Below, piece after piece: positions 8,369 to 14,469 of a DNA stretch of 24,369 bases. The notes beneath the pieces were generated by a model. The model did no database searches and was not told where the DNA came from. It saw only the letters and a list, made by a program, of their open reading frames with translations. The stretch is from positions 1-24,369 of the forward strand of contig JAFEAR010000084.1 of NCBI GenBank assembly GCA_018266335.1. Reading direction: 5' to 3'. A program made the translations under genes and the position numbers. The stretch's first letter is position 1. Each line of letters opens with the position of its first letter. Origin of the DNA: Bdellovibrionales bacterium (GTDB taxonomy: Bacteria; Bdellovibrionota; UBA2428).

Positions 8369-9403
8369 TCAGGTGCCCGCTGCGCCCATGTGCGCGACGA
8401 GGTCGAGCATGCGAGTGCTGAAGCCCGTTTCGTTGTCGTACCACGAACAGACTTTCACCATTTTGCCCGTCTTATTCTCGCCGCCAATGACGTGCGTGAG
8501 GGCGAGGTCGATGATCGAGCTGAAGCGATTGCCAATGTAGTCCGAGCTCACCAGGGGTTCGTTCGATACGGAGAGGAAACCTTTCAGATCGCCCGACGCC
8601 GCGGCATCGGTGAGGGCTGCATTCACTTGCTCCACCGTGACGGCTTTGCTGAGCGTGGCCACGAAGTCCGTGATGGACACGTCGGCCGTGGGTACGCGGA
8701 AGGAAAGTCCGTCGAGCTTACCCTTGAGGGCGGGAATCACCTCGCCCACGGTTTTGGCGGCGCCGGTGGTGGTGGGAATCATGTTGAGGCCCGCGGTGCG
8801 TGCGCGGCGCGGATCTTTGTGGGCGTTGTCGATCAGGCGCTGGTCGCTGGTGTAGCTGTGCACGGTGGTCATGAAGCCGTGCTCAATGCCGAAGGCCTTG
8901 TGCAGTACGTGCGCAATGGGTGCCAGGCAGTTCGTGGTGCACGAGGCGTTGCTCACAATGTGATGCTTGCTGGCGTCGTATTGCTTGTGGTTCACGCCCA
9001 TGACGAAGGTGCCGTCTACGCCCTTGCCGGGTGCGGAGATGATGACTTTTTTGGCGCCGCCCACCAGGTGAGCTTTGGCTTTTTCGGCGTCGGTGAAAAT
9101 ACCGGTGCATTCCAAAACAAAATCGGCGCCGAGTTTGCCCCAGGGGATTTGGGTGGCGTCGCGGAATTTAGAGACGGGGATTTTGTCGCCGTCGATGGTG
9201 ATGGATTCGGCGTCGCCCTTGGATTCAAAGGGCAATTTGCCGTGGACGGAATCGTACTTGAGGGAGAAGGCGAGGGAGGTGGGATCGTCGAGATCGTTGA
9301 TGGCGACGAGCTTGATCTTCTTGCGCAGCTCGGGATTCAGGTAAAGTTGACGGGTGACGATGCGGCCGATGCGGCCGAAACCATTGATACCAATTTTAAT
9401 CAT
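8369..9403 (-). CDS. gapA: Glyceraldehyde-3-phosphate dehydrogenase (type I)
   Basis: 344 aa. It oxidises and phosphorylates glyceraldehyde 3-phosphate with NAD. The NAD-binding start is INGFGRIGR, with Asp37 in AINDL favouring NAD. The active-site Cys155 lies in SNASCTTNC, with His182 in TTVHSYTSDQ. The substrate loop KDPRRARTAGLNMIPTTTGA is intact, and the end has WYDNETGFSTRM. I start it at ATG 9403 (MIKIGING) rather than the in-frame TTG at 9409, because GAGGAG sits 9 nt before the ATG and the family starts there. First gene of the operon; a TTGACA promoter lies just upstream. Confidence 0.97.
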   Translation of the reverse strand: MIKIGINGFGRIGRIVTRQLYLNPELRKKIKLVAINDLDDPTSLAFSLKYDSVHGKLPFESKGDAESITIDGDKIPVSKFRDATQIPWGKLGADFVLECTGIFTDAEKAKAHLVGGAKKVIISAPGKGVDGTFVMGVNHKQYDASKHHIVSNASCTTNCLAPIAHVLHKAFGIEHGFMTTVHSYTSDQRLIDNAHKDPRRARTAGLNMIPTTTGAAKTVGEVIPALKGKLDGLSFRVPTADVSITDFVATLSKAVTVEQVNAALTDAAASGDLKGFLSVSNEPLVSSDYIGNRFSSIIDLALTHVIGGENKTGKMVKVCSWYDNETGFSTRMLDLVAHMGAAGT

Positions 9404-9426
9404 GAGCAAAATCTCCTCGGTAGAGG

Positions 9427-9455
9427 AAGATTGTCCACACCCCCCGGGCTGTCAA
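9427..9455 (-). promoter_or_regulatory. Candidate promoter of gapA-pgk-tpiA-secG
   Basis: The minus strand has a perfect TTGACA (9450-9455), a 17-bp spacer, then AATCTT (9427-9432), which keeps the important A2, T3 and T6 of the -10 box. The start codon lies 24 nt downstream. The spacer contains a G6 run. Confidence 0.5.
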
Positions 9456-9482
9456 CGGAAGGGTGTCTTGTGACGCGTAGGG

Positions 9483-9893
9483 CTATTTCTTGATGACGGG
9501 GTCTTTGATCCTCACCCGTAGGCGGTAGGTTCCCACCGACTGGACGGTGAAGAGGTATTCCTTCTTCTCCACCGTGCTCACGCCGCAGTTGAGGGTAATG
9601 ATGTTGCCTTTGTTCATGTCCTTCAGCGAGGACTTCCACTCGGCGCAGGCTTCTTTCCAGCTTGCGAGGGCCTGTTTGCGGTCGGCAGTGGGGTCGCCGG
9701 CGATCTCTTCGCGGCCTTCAATGATTTGGTAATCGGGTTGGTTTTGGGTGGTCTGGTCACCCTTGCGGATAACGATGGAGGTTCCGTCTGCAGAGGCGGG
9801 GATGTCGGTGAGCCCTACGGCGGCACGCTGGGCGAGGGCCGTGGGAGCGAGCGACAAAAGCGAAGCGAGGGCACAAATCTTTAGCTGATTCAT
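9483..9893 (-). CDS. Small secreted protein of unknown function
   Basis: 136 aa. It opens with a clear signal peptide (MNQLKICALASLLSLAPTAL, likely cut after ALA at residue 21), so it is exported. The mature part is mixed strand-helix with two Cys (in EACAEW and LNCGVS) that could form a disulfide. The end, KEYLFTVQSVGTYRLRVRIK, looks like a beta-rich domain. I do not recognise a family. The frame is open for a further 60 codons upstream, but that part is Arg/Pro-rich, runs through a terminator hairpin and overlaps the HTH gene, so I reject it. No Shine-Dalgarno is visible before the ATG: the foot of the terminator hairpin is 11 nt away. It ends just upstream of the gapA promoter. Confidence 0.7.
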   Translation of the reverse strand: MNQLKICALASLLSLAPTALAQRAAVGLTDIPASADGTSIVIRKGDQTTQNQPDYQIIEGREEIAGDPTADRKQALASWKEACAEWKSSLKDMNKGNIITLNCGVSTVEKKEYLFTVQSVGTYRLRVRIKDPVIKK

Positions 9894-9896
9894 GCG

Positions 9897-9942
9897 GGCA
9901 AAATAACCCAAGTCGGAGCACTCGTCACCGACCTGGGTTTTT
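9897..9942 (-). terminator. Intrinsic terminator after the Fis-type HTH gene
   Basis: AACCCAAGTCGG (9905-9916) pairs with CCGACCTGGGTT (9928-9939), 11 of 12 positions, with an 11-nt loop. On the minus strand the stem is followed by TTATTTT; on the plus strand by a run of five T. It can work both ways, but only the minus-strand HTH gene (ends 9955) leads into it. It directly abuts the start of the secreted protein gene. Confidence 0.75.
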
Positions 9943-9954
9943 CCGGGGCGACGC

Positions 9955-10248
9955 TTAGGCGGCTTGTTTGAAGCCGTCGTCGGTGCCGGTCGTCGTGGTC
10001 GGGGTGACCGCGCCGCCGCGAATGAGCGCTTTGCGCAGGCCTTCGCGGGTGATGCCCAGCATGCGGGCCGCACGGCTCTTGTTGCCGTGGGTTTCGTGCA
10101 GCACCAATTGGATGAGGCGCTGTTCGAATTCTTCCTTTGCTTCGCGCAGGTTCCAGCTCACTTCGCTCGCGTTGGGCACGGTGCCCAGAACGCCGCTTTG
10201 CGAGAGGGTCGCAGACATTTTTTGGATCATGTAGTCGAAGTTTTTCAT
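9955..10248 (-). CDS. Small Fis-type helix-turn-helix protein
   Basis: 97 aa. The C-terminal half carries the HTH_8/Fis-type DNA-binding motif: EFEQRLIQLVLHETHGNKSR then AARMLGITREGLRKALIRGG (about residues 41-79), the same helix-turn-helix that ends NtrC-type activators, but here with no AAA+ or receiver domain. The first 30 residues are unremarkable and the last 17 are a Thr-rich polar tail. I start it at ATG 10248, with AGGA five nt upstream, rather than the in-frame 10278. A 14-bp perfect palindrome sits 18 bp before the start. Likely a nucleoid-associated or local regulator; targets unknown. Confidence 0.8.
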   Translation of the reverse strand: MKNFDYMIQKMSATLSQSGVLGTVPNASEVSWNLREAKEEFEQRLIQLVLHETHGNKSRAARMLGITREGLRKALIRGGAVTPTTTTGTDDGFKQAA

Positions 10249-10266
10249 GTAAATCCTATCGGTCCC

Positions 10267-10280
10267 AGTTGGCACCAACT
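10267..10280. promoter_or_regulatory. Perfect 14-bp palindrome upstream of the HTH gene
   Basis: AGTTGG-CA-CCAACT reads as an inverted repeat with 6-bp arms, 18 bp upstream of the HTH start codon. The position suits an operator, perhaps for self-regulation, but no binding site of this type is known to me for such a protein. Confidence 0.35.
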
Positions 10281-10323
10281 TGAGTGGGGCGAGAACTGAA
10301 ATGTTGAATTTTGGGTGAGCGCG

Positions 10324-10401
10324 TTAAGCGATGGAACGGGCTAGGGAAATAAGCAGGCTGCCCACGGCCACTCCCAGCAAGAGCCGCTGAAGGAGCTTCA
10401 T
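10324..10401 (-). CDS. Possible 25-aa hydrophobic peptide
   Basis: A 26-codon frame encodes MKLLQRLLLGVAVGSLLISL followed by ARSIA. It has a basic start and one hydrophobic span, as in small membrane proteins or a bare signal sequence. It lies in the 251-bp gap between the divergent HTH and MFS genes, about 75 bp upstream of the HTH start and on the same strand. No Shine-Dalgarno is visible and no family is recognised, so it is a weak call. Nothing else gene-like is seen in this gap. Confidence 0.25.
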   Translation of the reverse strand: MKLLQRLLLGVAVGSLLISLARSIA

Positions 10402-10499
10402 TTTTGCGGCATCGAGGAACAAAACGGGGAGTTGCATCTTCTTCTTTGTCGGCGGAACTAAGGGTCGCCTTAAATCGGAACTGCGAATATTGTGTGGCC

Positions 10500-11744
10500 A
10501 TGGTTGCAGCGCCCCGCACTCCCCAGCAAAACAAGCACATTCTTCAGGTGGTCTTTTTGACCGTCTTTCTGGATCTGGTCGGATTTGGTCTCATCATTCC
10601 GATTCAGCCGTTCCTGGCCGAGAGCTTTGGTGCGTCGCCGGCGATGGTTACGCTGTTGGGCGCGGCTTATTCGGGCATGCAGTTTTTATTTGCGCCCTTC
10701 TGGGGGCGGCTCTCGGACAAAATTGGTCGGCGTCCCGTGATGCTCACCAGTATTGCCTTCGGGGCCGTGGGGTACGCACTTTTTGGTTTTGCACACACGC
10801 TGCCCATGCTGTTCTTTGCGCGCATGTTGTCGGGGTTTGGCAACGCCAATATCGGTGCGGCGCAGGCCATCATTGCCGATTCCACGGCGCCCGAAAATCG
10901 CGCCAAGGGTATGGGTCTGATTGGTGCGGCCTTTGGACTTGGATTTATTTTTGGCCCCGCGCTGGGCGGATTTTTTAGCCAGTTCGGTTTTGCTTATCCA
11001 GCCTTCGTGGCTTCGGCGCTGGGCGTGTTCAATTTGGTGCTCGCGTGGATTCGTCTTCCCGAAACACATGCCGCTAAGGGCGCCGTGAGCCAAGCACGCC
11101 GGGCCGTAGTGGGGTTTTCGTGGCACGATCTGCAGCGGGCCATGCTCTTTCCCCACGTGATTCACATGCTCGCTATTTATTTCTTGGTGACGGCCGGCTT
11201 TTCCATGATGGAGCAAGTTCTCGGTTTGTTTGTGGAGCGCAATTGGATTTCGCCCGATGCCGTGGATCACGCCAAGCTAGCCGCGCGTTTAACCACTTAC
11301 GTGCTCATCGTGGTGGGCGTGACGGCGACTATCGTGCAGGGCGGACTCATTGGCCGTATCGTAAAAGTTACTGGCGAGCGCACACTGTTGCGCGCGGGCC
11401 CTTTGCTGCACGCGTTTAGTTTTGTGGGCGTTGTGATGGTGGGCGCGGCGCAGTGGTATCCTGGTTTGCTTCTTTGCGCGGTGCTCATGGCGGTTGGCTC
11501 CGGATTCACGAACCCCTCGTTATCGAGCTTGCTTTCGAAGTTGGTGAACGAAGAAGAACGCGGCACGGTGCTGGGCCTGGGCCAATCCTTCGGCGCGCTT
11601 GGGCGTGCCGTGGGGCCGTTGTTTGCAGGATTGCTGTTCGAGCAAAAGGCGTCGATTCCGTTTTTCGTGGCCGCGGGCCTGATGCTCGCCTGCTCGCAGA
11701 TTGTAGCCTTCTTGCCCAGGAGCATCGGCCGCGCGAGCGTTTAG
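10500..11744 (+). CDS. Major facilitator superfamily exporter (TetA-like)
   Basis: 414 aa with about twelve membrane helices. Motif A, GRLSDKIGRRPV, is at 69-80 in the first cytoplasmic loop; helix 1 has FLDLVGFGLIIPIQP, close to the TetA/multidrug DHA1 pattern; helix 5 has the GAAFGLGFIFGPALGGF antiporter-type motif C. It probably expels small molecules by proton exchange; the substrate cannot be named. The frame runs 32 codons further upstream, but that part is hydrophilic and unlike the family, so I use ATG 10500. No strong ribosome site is seen. It stands alone, divergent from the HTH gene. Confidence 0.88.
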   Translation: MVAAPRTPQQNKHILQVVFLTVFLDLVGFGLIIPIQPFLAESFGASPAMVTLLGAAYSGMQFLFAPFWGRLSDKIGRRPVMLTSIAFGAVGYALFGFAHTLPMLFFARMLSGFGNANIGAAQAIIADSTAPENRAKGMGLIGAAFGLGFIFGPALGGFFSQFGFAYPAFVASALGVFNLVLAWIRLPETHAAKGAVSQARRAVVGFSWHDLQRAMLFPHVIHMLAIYFLVTAGFSMMEQVLGLFVERNWISPDAVDHAKLAARLTTYVLIVVGVTATIVQGGLIGRIVKVTGERTLLRAGPLLHAFSFVGVVMVGAAQWYPGLLLCAVLMAVGSGFTNPSLSSLLSKLVNEEERGTVLGLGQSFGALGRAVGPLFAGLLFEQKASIPFFVAAGLMLACSQIVAFLPRSIGRASV

Positions 11745-11806
11745 AGCGCTGGGGTTGCCCTCACGAAGGTGTTGCTGTGTAGAAATGTAACAAGCGAGTG
11801 CTTTTC

Positions 11807-12178
11807 TTAGCGCGTGATCGGTAGGCCGGCTCGGTTCCAGGCCATCATGCCGCCTTGCATGTTGTACACGCTGGTGAATCCCTTCGCTTGGGCGAGGGAG
11901 CTGGCGGTGGTGGAGCGGGCGCCGGAGCGACACACGAAAACATAAGTTTCGTCTTTCGAAAGCGTGTCGAGCGTCTTTTGCAATTCGGTTTCGAGAGTGA
12001 CGAGCGTGGCACCGTCGATGTGGCCGAGCTCGCCGACGAATTCGTCGGGGCGGCGCACGTCGATCAATTTAACTGACTTTGCTTTTTCGAGGGTCTCCTG
12101 CGGACTCACGTCCAGGACGCCTTCGCCGTTCATTTTTGCGCTTTCGAATGCTACGTGTTTCATCTGGAGAGGAACCAT
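11807..12178 (-). CDS. Rhodanese-domain protein
   Basis: 123 aa, a single rhodanese domain with no signal peptide. The N-terminal motif KLIDVRRPDEFVGELGHIDG (37-56) and the active loop VFVCRSGARS with Cys83 are intact, so it can carry a persulfide sulfur, GlpE/PspE-like. Two in-frame starts compete. ATG 12178 has GGAG 7 nt upstream, and ATG 12163 overlaps the uppP stop in an ATGA junction. I give the first, but either is possible. It is the second gene after uppP. The physiological acceptor is unknown. Confidence 0.88.
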   Translation of the reverse strand: MVPLQMKHVAFESAKMNGEGVLDVSPQETLEKAKSVKLIDVRRPDEFVGELGHIDGATLVTLETELQKTLDTLSKDETYVFVCRSGARSTTASSLAQAKGFTSVYNMQGGMMAWNRAGLPITR

Positions 12179-12969
12179 ACCAAGACTCCGGCCAGAATTC
12201 GATACCAGCCAAAGACTTCGAGCGAGTAGCTGCGCAAAAATTCTAAGAAGAAACGCACCACCACTAACGCAACGATGAACGAAGCCAGCAGGCCGACGAC
12301 TAACTGGGCGGGGCCAATGGCACTCGTAATTTCGTGCCCGTGCTTAAACAAATCGAAGGCCGTGGCGGCCATGAGCGTGGGAATAGCGAGCAGGAATGAA
12401 AACTCCGCGGCCTGCGAGGCGTTGAGTCCGCACAGGCGGCCACCGAGAATGGTGGCCATGGAGCGCGAAGTGCCGGGCCACATTGCGAAGCACTGGAAAA
12501 ATCCAATTTTTACGGCGGTGCCGGCGCTGGGGCTGGCGCTCGCCATGAAACGAAACTGGGTGGGGCGACGACGCAGATAGCGTTCGATGGCAATCATGGC
12601 CACGCCGCCCACGATGAGCGCACCCACCACGGGGCCGGTACCGAAGAGATGCTCCTTAATTTTTTTGTGGAGTGCGAGGCCGATCACTGCAGCCGGTAGG
12701 AACGCCAAAAAAAGCGCCAAAATTTGGCGGACGGCCTCGGCCTGCCCGCGAAATGCGCCCTGGATCATGGAAATTAATTTGGCTCGGTAGAGCCACACAA
12801 CGGCCAGGATGGCGCCCGACTGAATGACAATTTCGAAGGCCTTGGTGGCTTCATTATCCTCTAATTTCAGCACTTGGCTGGCTAAGATGAGGTGGCCCGT
12901 AGAAGAGACCGGTAAATATTCGGTGAGTCCCTCGACGACGCCGAGGATGAGACTTTCGAAGATCGTCAT
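12160..12969 (-). CDS. uppP: Undecaprenyl-diphosphatase UppP/BacA
   Basis: 269 aa integral membrane enzyme that removes a phosphate from undecaprenyl diphosphate, recycling the lipid carrier for peptidoglycan and other envelope polymers. The family motif EGLTEYLPVSSTGH is at 13-26 and the second catalytic motif PGTSRS at 165-170; both are intact. About seven to eight hydrophobic segments follow the usual pattern. The 3' end overlaps the rhodanese gene. It is divergent from the lipoprotein gene at 13014 with 44 bp between start codons. Confidence 0.96.
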   Translation of the reverse strand: MTIFESLILGVVEGLTEYLPVSSTGHLILASQVLKLEDNEATKAFEIVIQSGAILAVVWLYRAKLISMIQGAFRGQAEAVRQILALFLAFLPAAVIGLALHKKIKEHLFGTGPVVGALIVGGVAMIAIERYLRRRPTQFRFMASASPSAGTAVKIGFFQCFAMWPGTSRSMATILGGRLCGLNASQAAEFSFLLAIPTLMAATAFDLFKHGHEITSAIGPAQLVVGLLASFIVALVVVRFFLEFLRSYSLEVFGWYRILAGVLVWFLSR

Positions 12970-13013
12970 GCAGTCAAAATTGTGTCACTTCATTTTGGGC
13001 CCGTCCATTTAAA

Positions 13014-14408
13014 ATGATTCGTATGACGCGTCGTTATGCCATGGGTGGAATATGTCTTTTGTTGGTTTCGTGTAGTTCCTCGCGCAATCCGGCGAGCGTG
13101 AGTCGGGTTCCTGCCCAAATGGCGGGGGTGGTGCCGTACGTGCCCGGTGGAAATATTCCCGGCACACCGTACGTGCCGAACGCATCGGCGCCCGGAACAC
13201 CTTACGTTCCAAACGCCTCGGCCTCGGGTCCCTCGCATGCTTCGGGGAATTTTCCCAACATGCCGACGGTCACGCCAACGCCTATGCCGGGCACGAATCC
13301 CAGCGATACGCCCGCGCAATGCTCCGTGCGCCTAGACACGGTGGGCGTAGGAAACAATCAATCGATTCTCAGTCTGTTGCTTCGCTCGAGCAACTACGGT
13401 GCTTACACGCAGAACTGGGGCAACGATCGCGCACTCGCCGCCGCCTGGTTTACCTCGGGTCCGGGCACGGATATTTTTGAGTCGGCCAAATATTCTAAAC
13501 CCTTCAATCGGGCGCTCCAGTACGTGTACGGCTTCGGTAACTACAACGGCTATGTGAGTGTGCAAGATTATTTAGCGGGTCAACGGATGTCGGCCGTGCT
13601 GATTTCTCTTATGGCCCTGGCGCGCGATCCACGCACGGCGAAGGACATGGAGTGCTTCCGGCTCGTGCGGCAAATGGCCAACGGCATTCTCGGACCTTAC
13701 GCCACGGAGCTCGATGAAATTCCCATTCTTAAGGCCGCGGAGCTGGCGCGCGATCCGTCGCAATTGCGCCGAGAGTTTCAACAGATCGATGGCAACCGTA
13801 AAGCTTTCGAGTCTCAAGCCAAGGCGAAGGACCGCGATATTTCGGATATCGAACGCAAGAACCGCACGGCGCTGAAGGATTTGCAGCGCCAGTTGAAGCT
13901 TCGTTACAACGACCTGCGCCGTGAGCTCCGCAATATTCCCACGTGCCGCCGGACGGTGGACTTCGATTACTTCACGATGGATCCGCAAGCGCGTGAGCGC
14001 GATTCGGTGCAGGACATGATTGACGCATGCCAGGATTCGATTGACCAGCGCCTAGATCAACTCAAAAATGATGAAGCGCGCCAAATGGATATCATCGCCG
14101 ATGGGGGCCCGAATTTTCCGGGGTCCAAAATTGACCGGGCTACGCAAAAGTTAGCCGTGGTGCAGGAAAAAATTCGCAAATTGCAGGAGTATGAAAAGCT
14201 CCTAACGGACGACAGCGGTAATACCTCGGTGACGGCGCTCTTGAAGCAGCTCGATGAAATCGTAGGTAAACAATCGCAAACGCAGGCCGAGGGGGCTCAG
14301 GCGATTGAGGCCGTTAACCAGCAAAAAAATCTGTTACTCGAGCGTTCCAATCAGTTGGCGCCGCGTTGGCTCACGTACGGATACTTCGGCGGCTCGTCAA
14401 AGTTTTGA
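13014..14408 (+). CDS. Coiled-coil lipoprotein of unknown function
   Basis: 464 aa. The signal peptide ends in lipobox LVSC (Cys20), so it is lipid-anchored. Residues 25-100 are a Pro/Gly/Asn/Ser-rich spacer with an 11-residue repeat (PGTPYVPNASA, twice in tandem, with a looser copy before it), suggesting a flexible stalk. Residues about 105-230 form a compact domain including NYGAYTQNWGNDRALAAAWF and VSVQDYLAGQRMSAVLISLM. From about 245 to 310 and 365 to 455 the protein is highly charged or Gln-rich and helical, likely coiled coil. I recognise no family. ATG 13014 and ATG 13023 are both possible starts. It may be co-transcribed with the gene at 14470, 61 bp downstream. Confidence 0.82.
   Translation: MIRMTRRYAMGGICLLLVSCSSSRNPASVSRVPAQMAGVVPYVPGGNIPGTPYVPNASAPGTPYVPNASASGPSHASGNFPNMPTVTPTPMPGTNPSDTPAQCSVRLDTVGVGNNQSILSLLLRSSNYGAYTQNWGNDRALAAAWFTSGPGTDIFESAKYSKPFNRALQYVYGFGNYNGYVSVQDYLAGQRMSAVLISLMALARDPRTAKDMECFRLVRQMANGILGPYATELDEIPILKAAELARDPSQLRREFQQIDGNRKAFESQAKAKDRDISDIERKNRTALKDLQRQLKLRYNDLRRELRNIPTCRRTVDFDYFTMDPQARERDSVQDMIDACQDSIDQRLDQLKNDEARQMDIIADGGPNFPGSKIDRATQKLAVVQEKIRKLQEYEKLLTDDSGNTSVTALLKQLDEIVGKQSQTQAEGAQAIEAVNQQKNLLLERSNQLAPRWLTYGYFGGSSKF
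13131..13221 (+). repeat. Imperfect 33-bp coding repeats (PGTPYVPNASA)
   Basis: Within the lipoprotein gene the segment coding YVPGGNIPGTPYVPNASAPG and the following TPYVPNASASG contains two near-identical 11-codon units plus a degenerate one. Synonymous differences between copies (for example GTACGTGCC against TACGTTCCA) show that the protein repeat is kept while the DNA has drifted. Confidence 0.7.
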
Positions 14409-14445
14409 CCGGCGGTGAGTAAGTGTAGCGCTGCCCCGATTTGGG

Positions 14446-14451
14446 TATAAA
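14446..14451 (+). promoter_or_regulatory. Candidate -10 box
   Basis: TATAAA lies 18 nt before the start at 14470. The hexamer 17 bp further upstream (GTGTAG) is a poor -35, so an independent promoter is uncertain and the gene may be read from 13014. Confidence 0.22.
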
Positions 14452-14469
14452 CTGAGGGGCGGAATCAAC

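Noticed and set aside
9894..10073. Upstream extension of the secreted protein gene at 9483-9893
   Set aside because: The extension runs through the terminator hairpin, is Arg/Pro-rich and overlaps the HTH gene; the signal peptide begins at 9893.
11745..11806. Possible terminator between the convergent MFS and rhodanese genes
   Set aside because: Only a 4-bp stem (AAGC/GCTT) before four T; too weak to call.
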